From contig CAWAVW010000002.1 of assembly GCA_963785585.1 (NCBI GenBank), positions 124,001-188,000 of the forward strand: a stretch of DNA of 64,000 bases. Direction: 5' to 3'. A program made the position numbers and the translations under genes. Within the stretch, counting starts at the first letter, position 1; every line of letters begins with the position of its first letter. This DNA is from Palsa-295 sp963785585 (GTDB taxonomy: Bacteria; Acidobacteriota; Terriglobia; Acidiferrales; UBA7541). Below the pieces are notes generated by a model. It did not search any database. It was not told where the DNA came from and worked only from the letters and a program-made list of their open reading frames with translations. This document shows, piece by piece, positions 27,089-35,406 of the stretch.

Positions 27089-28864
27089 TTAAAACACCTT
27101 TCCTGCATGCATCAGCAGGTGTTCCAGAATTGCTCCCAAACTCAACGCCGGGAAAAATGTGAGCGCACTGACGATTAGAATTACGAACACGAGCAGGGAA
27201 CTGAACAGCGGCGTTGTGACCGGGAATGTGCCCGCCGACTCCGGCACAAATTTCTTCTTCGCCAGGCTGCCGGCAATCGCCAGAATGGGAATGACCGCGA
27301 AGAAGCGCCCCAGCAATGTGGCGAAGCCAATCGACGTGTTGTACCAGAGCGTGTTCGCATTCAATCCGCCAAACGCGGAGCCATTGTTGCCGGTCCCGGA
27401 TGTGTAGGCGTACAGAATTTGCGACAGCCCGTGCGGCCCGGGATTTGAGATCGACGGAAGCCCGAATTTCGGCGCCACGACGGCGATTGCGGTGAAGGTG
27501 AGAATCACCAGCGGAAAAATCAAGACGGACAGCATCGCCATCTTCACGTCAAACGCTTCAATCTTTTTCCCCAGATACTCCGGCGTCCGGCCCACCATCA
27601 GCCCCGCGATGAACACTGCCAGAATTACGAACACGATGATGCCGTAGAGTCCGGAGCCCACGCCGCCGAACACCACCTCGCCCAACATGATGTTGATCAG
27701 CGGAACCATGCCGCCAAGGGGAGTGAACGAATCGTGCATGGCGTTCACCGCGCCACAGCTGGCATCGGTGGTCACGGTCGCATAGAGCGCCGAATTCGCG
27801 ATTCCAAATCGAACTTCTTTGCCTTCCATGTTTCCGCCAGATTGCTGCGCGGTCACGGATTGGTCGGCGCCCTTTAGCAGCGGATTGCCCTTGGCCTCGG
27901 CAGCGTATGCCCCGGTAACGCCGGCGGCGAACAAAACAGCCATCGCGGCCCAGACGGCCCATCCGTGCTTTTGGGATCCCGTCATGCGGCCCAGCGTGTA
28001 GGTCAGTCCCGAAGGAATGGCGAAAATCAGAATCAGCTGGATGAAATTGGTGAGAGGCGTGGGATTTTCGTAGGGATGCGCGCTGTTGGCATTCAGAAAT
28101 CCGCCGCCGTTGGTGCCGAAAATCTTGATTGCTTCTTGCGAGGCGATGGGACCTTGCGGAATCACCTGCTCGCGCACCACTTGCGTCGTTGATTTACCGT
28201 CGGCGCCCGTCACTTGCACCGTCTGCGGATCGACCATCTGCCCGGTCGTGTAAGGATTCATGTTTTGGATCACGCCTTGCGACACGAAGATCAGGGAGAT
28301 CACCAGGCACGCCGGCAAGAGCACCCAGAGAAAGCAGCGCGTTAGATCGACCCAGAAATTGCCGATCGTGTCCTGCTCACGCCGCGCAATGCCGCGAATC
28401 ACGGCGATCGCCAGCGCGATGCCCACCGCGGCCGACGCGAAGTTGTGATACGCCAGGCCCGCCATCTGCGTGAAATACGTCATCGTGGTTTCGGGCACGT
28501 AGGCTTGCCAGTTTGTGTTGGTGGTAAACGAGGCGGCCGTGTTGAACGCCAGATCCGTTGCCACGGCGCCGAGTTTCTGCGGATTCCACGGCATCCATTG
28601 CTGCACGCGCTCGATCAAGTAGAGCAGCGCCATCGACACGCCGCTGAAAAGAAGCATCGCGATGGCATACTCCGTCCACCGCATCTCCTGGGTTTCGTCC
28701 ACGCCCGTCACCGCGTACAACAAGCGTTCGAGGGGCCGCAGCACGGGGTCCAGGAACGTCTTCTTGCGTGAAAATACACGCTCCATGAAGACGCCGAGGG
28801 GTTTGGTAACGAGCAGGACGATCGCGAAAAACGCCCCGATTTGTAGCCAGCCGTTTGCCGTCAT
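27089..28864 (-). CDS. kdpA: Potassium-transporting ATPase subunit A
   Basis: 591-residue channel-like subunit. The four selectivity-filter regions are recognisable, for example TTNTNWQAY, GTNGGGFLNANSAHPYENPT, TTDASCGAVNAMHDS and GTGNNGSAFGGLNAN. About ten hydrophobic helices alternate with them. The ATG at 28864 (MTANGWLQ) is chosen since it overlaps the kdpF end region and has GGAAAGG upstream; an in-frame extension upstream has no family match. Confidence 0.96.
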   Translation of the reverse strand: MTANGWLQIGAFFAIVLLVTKPLGVFMERVFSRKKTFLDPVLRPLERLLYAVTGVDETQEMRWTEYAIAMLLFSGVSMALLYLIERVQQWMPWNPQKLGAVATDLAFNTAASFTTNTNWQAYVPETTMTYFTQMAGLAYHNFASAAVGIALAIAVIRGIARREQDTIGNFWVDLTRCFLWVLLPACLVISLIFVSQGVIQNMNPYTTGQMVDPQTVQVTGADGKSTTQVVREQVIPQGPIASQEAIKIFGTNGGGFLNANSAHPYENPTPLTNFIQLILIFAIPSGLTYTLGRMTGSQKHGWAVWAAMAVLFAAGVTGAYAAEAKGNPLLKGADQSVTAQQSGGNMEGKEVRFGIANSALYATVTTDASCGAVNAMHDSFTPLGGMVPLINIMLGEVVFGGVGSGLYGIIVFVILAVFIAGLMVGRTPEYLGKKIEAFDVKMAMLSVLIFPLVILTFTAIAVVAPKFGLPSISNPGPHGLSQILYAYTSGTGNNGSAFGGLNANTLWYNTSIGFATLLGRFFAVIPILAIAGSLAKKKFVPESAGTFPVTTPLFSSLLVFVILIVSALTFFPALSLGAILEHLLMHAGKVF

Positions 28865-28866
28865 GT

Positions 28867-28953
28867 TCAGAACCTTTCCGGCCACAGCAAGGCCGCGAAC
28901 AAATAAGCGAGGATCAAAACGCAAATTCCAAGCAGCACGATGTTTCCGAGCAT
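28867..28953 (-). CDS. kdpF: Potassium-transporting ATPase subunit F, 28 residues
   Basis: A 28-codon frame encodes one transmembrane helix, MLGNIVLLGICVLILAYLFA followed by ALLWPERF. The hydrophobic helix with the ending L-x-x-PE-x-F matches KdpF, the small lipid-like subunit that stabilises the KdpFABC complex. It ends two bases before kdpA. It is too short for ordinary gene callers. Confidence 0.88.
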   Translation of the reverse strand: MLGNIVLLGICVLILAYLFAALLWPERF

Positions 28954-28966
28954 TTCGTTGCTCTCC

Positions 28967-29053
28967 CTACTTCAGGCGGTCACAACCGCGCACGTAAGCG
29001 ATTGCCACCGCGAAAAATCCGATCGTCAGCGCGATGAATACAATGTCTTGCAC
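28967..29053 (-). CDS. Conserved kdp-associated microprotein, 28 residues, YVRGC motif
   Basis: A 28-codon frame from GTG (GGGAG seven bases upstream) encodes a hydrophobic helix followed by AYVRGCDRLK. Short proteins with this helix plus Y-x-x-G-C-D/E-R-L ending precede kdpF in many bacteria; I know the pattern but not a proven function. It stops 13 bases before kdpF. Likely a further small membrane component or regulator of the pump. Confidence 0.75.
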   Translation of the reverse strand: MQDIVFIALTIGFFAVAIAYVRGCDRLK

Positions 29054-29126
29054 GTTTTGGCTCCCGTTTCACCAGCCGGATGCCGGGTTAAATCAAAGGC
29101 CCTGCGCTCCGGTTCGTTTCTTTCCG

Positions 29127-30746
29127 CTAGAAAAAGAAAATTGCGTCGCCGGCCGCCGTGAATTGGCTCTTTTTGTGGCCAAGGTCGTACGCCGGCCCGT
29201 CGTAGGAATGCTCGTAGCGAATTTCGGGCCGAAGCAAAATCGTCGTTCCAATCCAATGTCCCCATCCCAGCAAATGCTCGCTGTATCGTGTTTTCGTGCC
29301 GGTCCGCTGGCCGACCAGGTCGTCCACGTACTCGTTTCGAATGGAAATATAGTTTTTCGGACCGACCTGCTTCTCCACGTAGTTCAAGATCGCCCACTCG
29401 GGCGCGTAGCATGTGAGGGCCGACGGATTCGAGCAGTACGCACCGTTCGCGCCCACCTCAAGCAGCGGCGCCGAATTGGGATTGTTCAGGTTCGGAACGT
29501 TCTTTTCCCACATGTACCAGGTTTCTGTATCGGTGTGCAGCGACGGGTGCGTGCTGAATTTGTGGTACCAGGTGAAGTACATCGCGTTCAGATTGTTGTA
29601 CGCATACTTGCCATCGTTCAGCGCATTCAACATCGGATAGATCGCGTCGTTGCCATTGTTCCAGATGTACTGAAATCCCAAATTGAGCGTTGGCTTGGCG
29701 TCCTTCGTATTCCAGGGCGGAGTTTCGCAACCCGCTGAGATTCCCGCTTGCACCAGCCAATGGTCGTTCAATTTCAAAGTCGCGTTGATGCCCGTCTGCG
29801 TATAGCAGTCTTCCGTATAGGTAATCGAATGACTGTAGGTGTAGTTGTTCGGCGCGAGCTGCGCTTCAATGTCGGGCAGGGAAATATAACGTCCGATGCG
29901 AATGTCGAGTCCGTCGGCCACTTGTCCCCAGTAGAGGTCCGCGTAGAACATGACCGGGTCGTACCCGTACTCGAGGTTTTTTCCCAGCAATTGATTGCTG
30001 AAAATTCCTTTGGCAGTCGTGTACCGATAGTCCAGTCCGTAGAGATTTGCGAGACGGAATCCCCAGTCAAAATGATCGGTCTGCACCGTGTCTGGCTGCC
30101 GCTCAATGTAGAGAACTTCCTGATCGGGCTGAATGGAATTGGGCACCACGTCGTATGCTTCCGGAGCATTCGCGTAGCGGCCGCGATTCGAAGTGCTTAC
30201 ATCGAAGCCCGCATCGAGCCATCCGTAAATCTGGATGCCGCTGCGCTTCCATGCGTCGCCGTGCGAGCCGCTCCAGATCGCCTGCATCAACGGACCCGAT
30301 TGCGTCCACGGCGCGCCGATCGTGGGCGAGCCGCCATAGGGCCAGTCGGCAAACGGGTACGGGGGATTCGTCACCGGTGCAGGCAGTCCGCGACGAGGGG
30401 GCGTCGGACCGCTGGGAGTGGTGCCGGCCCAGTCCTCTTTGTAAGCGTTCAGAAGTCGATTGAAGAAATTTCCTTCGAGCACTCCGGCCGAGGGATCCGC
30501 GGCGGGCGCGGCTGCCGCGGTTTGCGCGGCCGTCTGTGCGTCCGATGTCGACGCTGACGACGACTCATCGCCAGAGGTTCCGTTTGAATCAACGTTCATC
30601 GCGCCGGCTCTTGCCGTCGCCTCGGTTGTTTGTCGCTGATCCGCTGGCGTCGCAGTCGTCTGTGCCGTTAGTGCGCTGCACGTAAGCCCGACGGCCGCTA
30701 TCGCGATTGCCACAAAACGAAGTGGAAGGCTGAACTTCACACGCAT
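29127..30746 (-). CDS. Outer-membrane beta-barrel porin associated with kdp
   Basis: 539 residues: signal peptide (cleavage near LTAQ), a 100-residue Ala/Thr/Ser-rich linker, then a barrel with alternating aromatic strands (IQIYGWLDAGFDVSTS, GLDYRYTTAKGIFSNQ, NLGFQYIWNNGND, WYHKFSTHPSLHTDTETWYMW) ending in Phe, as usual for BAM substrates. It resembles the BBP2-type porins of acidobacteria. It leads the kdp gene string with a 73-base gap to the microprotein, so it may let potassium cross the outer membrane. Confidence 0.82.
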   Translation of the reverse strand: MRVKFSLPLRFVAIAIAAVGLTCSALTAQTTATPADQRQTTEATARAGAMNVDSNGTSGDESSSASTSDAQTAAQTAAAAPAADPSAGVLEGNFFNRLLNAYKEDWAGTTPSGPTPPRRGLPAPVTNPPYPFADWPYGGSPTIGAPWTQSGPLMQAIWSGSHGDAWKRSGIQIYGWLDAGFDVSTSNRGRYANAPEAYDVVPNSIQPDQEVLYIERQPDTVQTDHFDWGFRLANLYGLDYRYTTAKGIFSNQLLGKNLEYGYDPVMFYADLYWGQVADGLDIRIGRYISLPDIEAQLAPNNYTYSHSITYTEDCYTQTGINATLKLNDHWLVQAGISAGCETPPWNTKDAKPTLNLGFQYIWNNGNDAIYPMLNALNDGKYAYNNLNAMYFTWYHKFSTHPSLHTDTETWYMWEKNVPNLNNPNSAPLLEVGANGAYCSNPSALTCYAPEWAILNYVEKQVGPKNYISIRNEYVDDLVGQRTGTKTRYSEHLLGWGHWIGTTILLRPEIRYEHSYDGPAYDLGHKKSQFTAAGDAIFFF

Positions 30747-31059
30747 CGATTTTTGTCTCCCGAAACTTTGCTGCTGATCGTTTCTTCTGAGGGTCTGCAG
30801 GAAGACTACGCCGTGGATATCAGGCGGGCGTAAGTGAGTTGTAAGGATTTCGTAAGCTACCGAGAACTTTTCACAGCCGGAGAACGGCGGGGTTATGCGA
30901 TGTTAAGTCCTTTCTCTGGTGCGTGTTTCAGAAGCGAACAGGAAAACGCGCGCAGCTCCGCTGCCATGCTCGCTCGTAACGGCGACCGTAATATGACGGC
31001 CGCCGTGATTCGTTCCTTTTCGTTCGACCCGAGCGGAAACAATGGCTCCCCGCTTGTCC
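30747..31059. other. Regulatory gap between amt end and porin start
   Basis: 313 bases without a supported gene. The part next to the porin should be the promoter of the porin-kdp string and contains the 11-bp-spaced GTAAG repeats. No clear terminator for amt was seen. Confidence 0.5.
30830..30856 (-). promoter_or_regulatory. Candidate KdpE-binding site: three direct repeats at 11-bp spacing
   Basis: GTAAG occurs at 30830, 30841 and 30852 on the plus strand, that is CTTAC three times at exact 11-bp intervals in the sense of the porin-kdp genes, about 85-110 bases before the porin start. OmpR-family regulators bind such helical-turn repeats, and the E. coli KdpE box (two T-rich TTTATA/TTTACA half-sites 11 bp apart followed by C-rich DNA) has the same layout; here the repeats also run into CGCCCGC. 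Confidence 0.6.
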
Positions 31060-32763
31060 CTATTCTCGCTGTAGTGCCGGACCGGAGAGCATCTGGACCG
31101 CGTCCTCCGGATACGCGAGCATTCCGAATTCCGGCACGTCCAGACCTTCGAGTTCTACTTCCTTCGAAACCCGCATCGACTTCACGGCGTTTACGATCTT
31201 AAACACGATGAACGTAAATCCGAAGGCATACAGTCCAATCAGCGTCGCACCGCCCAGCTGCAGCCAAAATTGAGACGCGTCCCCGTGAATGAGCCCGGTC
31301 ACACCCTGGCCGGCTTTGCCCAGGTACGATGCGGCACCCACTCCGTTCCATCCCGCGCCGTACGTGCCATCAGCGAAGATTCCCACCGCGACGGCACCGA
31401 ACCAGCCGCAATACCCGTGAACCGAAATGGCGCCGCAGGGATCGTCGATCTTCAGGATCCTTTCGTTGAACAAAACTCCGCCGCAGACCAGAGCCCCGGC
31501 CAAAACTCCGATGATTACCGACGACGTGGGCGTCACAAACGCGCAAGGAGCGGTGATCGCGACCAGCCCCGCCAGCATTCCGTTGCACGCCATTGTTATG
31601 TCCGGTTTGCCAAACATGAAATACCACAGCAACATGGCGGCGGCCGAGCCGGCTACCGCTGCCAGATTCGTGTTCACCGCAACGACCGAAATGCGCAGGT
31701 CGGTCGCTCCCAGCGTCGAACCCGGATTAAATCCCATCCAGCCGAACAGCAAGACAAACGTGCCGGTCACAACGAATACGATGTTCGACGCTGGAAACGC
31801 CCTCGGTTTTCCATCGGGGCCGTACTTGCCAATCCGCGGTCCTAAGATCACCGCCAGAGCCATGGCGCAGAATCCGCCCACTCCGTGAACGACCGACGAT
31901 CCGGCAAAGTCCACGTATCCGTGTCCCCAGTGCATCGAAGCGCCCAGTTGAGACAAGAAACCGCCGCCCCACACCCAACAGCCCGAGATTGGATAGAGAA
32001 GGCCGCCGATGAACAACTCGCAAAGCAAAAATGCCCAGAACGTAATCCGTTCGCAAATCGCGCCCACGATGATGTAGCCCGCCGTTTCCATGAACACGAC
32101 TTCGAAGAGAGTGAAAACGTTGCTGCTCACATCGTAGGCCGGGCCGGACAGAAAAAATCCTTTGCCCCCCAGGAATCCCCAGGAGCCGCTGCCAATCAGA
32201 AAATGATTCATCGTTGGAACGCCGCCCAGATTGGTGGGAGCGGCATTGATGGCCACGGCGCCGAACTGAAATGCATATCCGACCGCGTAGTAGGCGAGAA
32301 AGGCAAACACGTAGGCCGCGAAATTCAACATCATTAAATGGCCGGCGTTTTTCTTTCTCACCAGGCCAACCGTCAGCAGCGCGAACCCGGCCTGCATAAA
32401 CAGCACCAGATACCCCGTCAAAAGCGTCCACGAAAAATTAGACGCGACGCGAACGTGCCCCACATCGTCGGCAAGCTTCAGCGCCAGGGGTTCTTTCGCG
32501 GCCTGCGCCATGTACGCGTCGTACGCCTTTTTGCTCTCGGCGTAATCGGGCGCCGTCGTGTCGGTGGGTTCCGGTACCACGAAGGGGTTTCCAGCGGCGT
32601 CCACCGCGGAGGTCCGATCGCCGGTCGCCGTGCCGGCCGGATCGGGCTTGGTGTCATCCGCCAGCACGATCGACGCTGCGCCGAACCAGATTTGCGCGCA
32701 GACAAGTGCGATCAGAAACCTTACCAGCCATCGTTTCCGGTCAGTCATCGATGCTTTGAACAT
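31060..32763 (-). CDS. amt: Ammonium transporter, Amt family
   Basis: 567 residues. A signal peptide (ending near VLADD) and a 75-residue acidic periplasmic stretch precede the eleven-helix Amt core. Core motifs: FMQAGFALLTVGLVRKKNAGH, the twin-His first site in DFAGSSVVHGVGG, NPGSTLG, and the later HGYCGWFGAVAVGIFADG. AGGAG lies seven bases before the ATG. It follows glnB on the same strand, the usual pairing in which P-II blocks the channel. Confidence 0.95.
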   Translation of the reverse strand: MFKASMTDRKRWLVRFLIALVCAQIWFGAASIVLADDTKPDPAGTATGDRTSAVDAAGNPFVVPEPTDTTAPDYAESKKAYDAYMAQAAKEPLALKLADDVGHVRVASNFSWTLLTGYLVLFMQAGFALLTVGLVRKKNAGHLMMLNFAAYVFAFLAYYAVGYAFQFGAVAINAAPTNLGGVPTMNHFLIGSGSWGFLGGKGFFLSGPAYDVSSNVFTLFEVVFMETAGYIIVGAICERITFWAFLLCELFIGGLLYPISGCWVWGGGFLSQLGASMHWGHGYVDFAGSSVVHGVGGFCAMALAVILGPRIGKYGPDGKPRAFPASNIVFVVTGTFVLLFGWMGFNPGSTLGATDLRISVVAVNTNLAAVAGSAAAMLLWYFMFGKPDITMACNGMLAGLVAITAPCAFVTPTSSVIIGVLAGALVCGGVLFNERILKIDDPCGAISVHGYCGWFGAVAVGIFADGTYGAGWNGVGAASYLGKAGQGVTGLIHGDASQFWLQLGGATLIGLYAFGFTFIVFKIVNAVKSMRVSKEVELEGLDVPEFGMLAYPEDAVQMLSGPALQRE

Positions 32764-32845
32764 CTTGTCGCTCCTGTTTCATTGAGAGTCGTTAAGCCGT
32801 CGTCGCGCACCGCGTTGCGATAGAGAAAGTTGATTCCGGAAAAAG

Positions 32846-33184
32846 CTAAATGGCGCTCATGCCCCGTTCACCGGTGCGAATTCGAATGACCTCGTCCAAC
32901 GACGTTACCCAGATCTTGCCATCGCCGATTACTCCCGTCCGTGCTCCCTCCACAATCGCCTCCACGACTGGATCGACCAGGTCCTCCGGCACCACCATGC
33001 ACATCAACAGCTTCGGCAAGAATTCAACGTTGTACTCCGCGCCGCGGTACGTCTCCGTATGTCCCTTTTGTCTGCCGAACCCCCGCACTTCCGAGACCGT
33101 AAGACCCGTCACGCCCAGGCCGGTCACCAGTTGCTTCACGGTCTCCAGTTGCGAAGGCCGAATTACCGCATCAATGCGTTTCAT
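32846..33184 (-). CDS. glnB: Nitrogen regulatory protein P-II
   Basis: 112 residues with the P-II signatures VSEVRGFGRQKGH, the T-loop YRGAEYNVEFLPK including the modification site Tyr51, and TGVIGDGKIWV. P-II senses 2-oxoglutarate and ATP/ADP; being upstream of amt it is probably the GlnK-type regulator of that channel. AAAGGAG precedes the ATG. The 82-base gap to amt suggests one transcript. Confidence 0.95.
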   Translation of the reverse strand: MKRIDAVIRPSQLETVKQLVTGLGVTGLTVSEVRGFGRQKGHTETYRGAEYNVEFLPKLLMCMVVPEDLVDPVVEAIVEGARTGVIGDGKIWVTSLDEVIRIRTGERGMSAI

Positions 33185-33836
33185 ATCGGATTGCTCCTTT
33201 CCCCAATGACGACTCCGGTGAGCGTCGTGGCTCGGCCGGGCAACGGCGCATTTCTACTGGAAAGCCTTTTGCCAGCAGACGCGCGACTGCACAGCGATAT
33301 GTCATGGAAATGTTCGTGACGCAAGAGGGAAGTAAGAATTTTCGCGGGGACGTGGAAGGCGGCTAGCGAGCTACAAGTCGTCATGCGATCCGAATCGATA
33401 CAGGCTCGAGTTTTCATGCAAACCTTCGCAATCGACAGTTCTCCCCAACCCACGACCGGAAAATTCGGACGCACGCGTACAACACCCTACACCCACTGTA
33501 AGCCTCGGTGAAAATCCAATATTCAAGCCGCTTGGATAGAAATTTTCACTGTGGGCTGCGCGAAGGGTTGTGGCCGGTCGGTTTGCTGATTCGGGTGCGG
33601 CATACGCGAAGCGATGATTTCGCTTTTCGAAGTACAGGCCCGCTTGGCGATGGGCAATCTGTGATTTCGAGTGAAACGCCGAATCGGAACACGGCGGCTT
33701 GCTTCGCGATTTCGGCGATCGGTCCCGTTCCCTTCGACATTGCGGCTTCCATGAGTGTCCAATCAGTTGTTGTTTAGGATTTCGCGGTTTTCGAATTCAT
33801 CCAAATATTCTAAACTCTATAGTAGCCCCTCAATAT
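33185..33836. other. Gene-poor stretch between glnB and tRNA-Ala
   Basis: 650 bases without a gene I can support. The left part must hold the glnB-amt promoter; no sigma-54 -24/-12 pair was found by eye. Overlapping frames on both strands at 33508-33777 have no recognisable content and look like chance. Confidence 0.4.
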
Positions 33837-33912
33837 GGGCGTGTAGCTCAGCTGGGAGAGCACCTGCTTTGCAAGCAGGGGGTCACCGGTTCGATCCCGG
33901 TCACGTCCACCA
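33837..33912 (+). tRNA. tRNA-Ala (anticodon TGC), CCA encoded
   Basis: 76-base cloverleaf: acceptor GGGCGTG/CACGTCC, D-arm GCTC-AGCTGGGA-GAGC, anticodon stem CCTGC/GCAGG with loop TTTGCAA (TGC at 33870-33872), T-arm with GGTTCGATCCC, and a genomic CCA. Its 3' half is the probable attachment site of the element to the right. Confidence 0.97.
33888..33912 (+). other. Probable attL core in the tRNA-Ala 3' end
   Basis: Integrative elements often insert in the T-arm/CCA end of a tRNA gene and restore it. The integrase gene lies 95 bases away with its 3' end facing the tRNA. A matching attR copy was not found inside the window, so the exact core is unproven. Confidence 0.5.
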
Positions 33913-33979
33913 ACTTTTTCTCTGATCGCAAAGCACTTAGCCGATTCATCTCGGGCTCGGTCCCCGCTTTTTAGCCCCG

Positions 33980-34031
33980 ACTGTGCACGAACTGTGCACG
34001 AATGGGCCTATTGCACCGCAACTGTGCACAA
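33980..34031 (+). repeat. ACTGTGCAC direct repeats near the integrase 3' end
   Basis: ACTGTGCACGA occurs at 33980-33990 and, directly abutting, at 33991-34001; a third near copy ACTGTGCACAA is at 34021-34031. Each centres on the palindrome GTGCAC. The last copy lies within the integrase coding end. Position next to the presumed attL suggests arm-type integrase or excisionase sites. Confidence 0.6.
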
Positions 34032-35177
34032 TGGAAGTGCGAGCAAATCCCTCGATTCCACTGGTGCGACCTCGTTCGCTTGGCGGTTCAGCCTGGTCAA
34101 AGCTTCGCGTTTCATCTGCAGTTTCATCTGCGAATACTTCTTGAAGACTTGCGCGTCGCTCTGACGAAGCATCTGAGTCACCCACTCATCGGCTACTCCT
34201 CCGGCACTGAGCCTGGTTGCATAAGTGGACCGGAGATCGTAAAGCCGAAAGTAGGAAACCTTCGCCCGGCGAAGAGTTCTTCGCCAAACAGTTTTGAGAG
34301 TCGTTAGAAATCCGCTCGCATTCCGATCGCTCGGAAATAGGAACGGACTTCCACCCGCATGTGCCATCTGGTCTTTGAACGCCTCGACAGCAAGCGAACT
34401 CAAGGGAACTTCGGCAACACCAGTCGGAGTTTTCGAATCCGGTATCCAGACAAAGGCATTTTGCAGATCCACTTGGTCCTTCCTCATCGAAATGAGTTCC
34501 TTGTAGATACGCAATCCAGTTTCCGTGATGATTCGAATTACGTTCCGCAGGTACTGCGGAGCGGATGATTCGATTCGTTGCTGCTCCGACCAAGTTACAT
34601 AGTGAGGCCGGAACAACCCTTTCACGGCAACCGGAAACTCAGCGCCCGAACACGGATTCGCTGGTAACAGCCTTTTCCGGACCGCCACATTCAGTACACG
34701 GCGGAGAACTCTAAACTCCTGGTGTATCGTCGTGGCTTTTACCGCCCCGAGTTGCTTGTAACCGAGTTTGGCTTTGATTCGGACTCTCTGACGAAGGCGT
34801 TCACGAAGATACAGATCGATCGAATCCGCGGTGAGGTCCACCAGTCGGCGTGTTCCAAACGCAGCCTTAAGGTGTCGTATGCATCGCTGGTTCGCTTCGT
34901 GCGTTTTCGCAGCACGTATGGGCGGCTTGGAATGGTTCTCCAGAAAAAAATCCGCCCATTGCCCGAAAGCCAGTGTCTCGCCCCGTCGAACGACTTCGAG
35001 GAAATTTTCGTCCCTCGCCTGCAGCCGCTCGCGGAGCCTTTTGTTCGCTTCTTGCCAATCAGCGGTCAGGCTCGACTCTCTTCGGGCAACGCCACTGCGA
35101 TCCCGATAGCGAATCCACCAGATGGCGGTACCCGCCCGCTGATAAACCATTCCGTCGTACTTTCTTGCTCTAGGCAT
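34008..35177 (-). CDS. Tyrosine recombinase/integrase
   Basis: 389 residues. An N-terminal SAM-like core-binding region (about 75-165) precedes a catalytic domain. Catalytic positions: Arg in TETGLRIYKEL, Lys in PDSKTPTG, then LYDLRST where the usual HxxR is YxxR, LRQS in place of LGHS, and the nucleophile Tyr in FKKYSQM. Two usual histidines are thus Tyr and Gln; many phage-type integrases of acidobacteria look similar, so activity is still likely. It overlaps the excisionase gene by eight bases and is the last gene of the transfer operon. Confidence 0.9.
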   Translation of the reverse strand: MPRARKYDGMVYQRAGTAIWWIRYRDRSGVARRESSLTADWQEANKRLRERLQARDENFLEVVRRGETLAFGQWADFFLENHSKPPIRAAKTHEANQRCIRHLKAAFGTRRLVDLTADSIDLYLRERLRQRVRIKAKLGYKQLGAVKATTIHQEFRVLRRVLNVAVRKRLLPANPCSGAEFPVAVKGLFRPHYVTWSEQQRIESSAPQYLRNVIRIITETGLRIYKELISMRKDQVDLQNAFVWIPDSKTPTGVAEVPLSSLAVEAFKDQMAHAGGSPFLFPSDRNASGFLTTLKTVWRRTLRRAKVSYFRLYDLRSTYATRLSAGGVADEWVTQMLRQSDAQVFKKYSQMKLQMKREALTRLNRQANEVAPVESRDLLALPLCTVAVQ

Positions 35178-35406
35178 TCTCCATCTCCTGTTTGAAGGAC
35201 GCGCGGAATGTCTCGAGATCCGGTTTCAGGAACCGGATGTTTCGACCCATTACGCGGAGATGGGGAATCTGCTTCCGCTCAACCCAAAGATATACAGTTT
35301 GCGGGCTAACACCAAGAAATTTGGCCGCCTCGCGAACGGTCAGTGGACATTCTTCTTTGGGGAACCACGCGGTCTCTCCGGCCGCGGCAAGTTCAGCACG
35401 GTTCAT
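35170..35406 (-). CDS. Excisionase-like helix-turn-helix protein (MerR/AlpA type)
   Basis: 78 residues with the excisionase-family pattern LTVREAAKFLGVSPQTVYLWVERKQIPHLRVMGRNIRFLKPDLETF: winged helix-turn-helix at about 22-68. Such proteins bend att DNA and steer the integrase towards excision, or act as regulators. It is coupled to the primase gene by ATGA and overlaps the integrase start. Confidence 0.88.
   Translation of the reverse strand: MNRAELAAAGETAWFPKEECPLTVREAAKFLGVSPQTVYLWVERKQIPHLRVMGRNIRFLKPDLETFRASFKQEMENA

Noticed and set aside
33185..33500. Sigma-54 promoter for glnB-amt
   Set aside because: No GG/GC pair at -24/-12 spacing found on the minus strand by eye.
33508..33777. 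Overlapping frames on both strands before tRNA-Ala
   Set aside because: No ribosome site, no domain, and mutually antisense.
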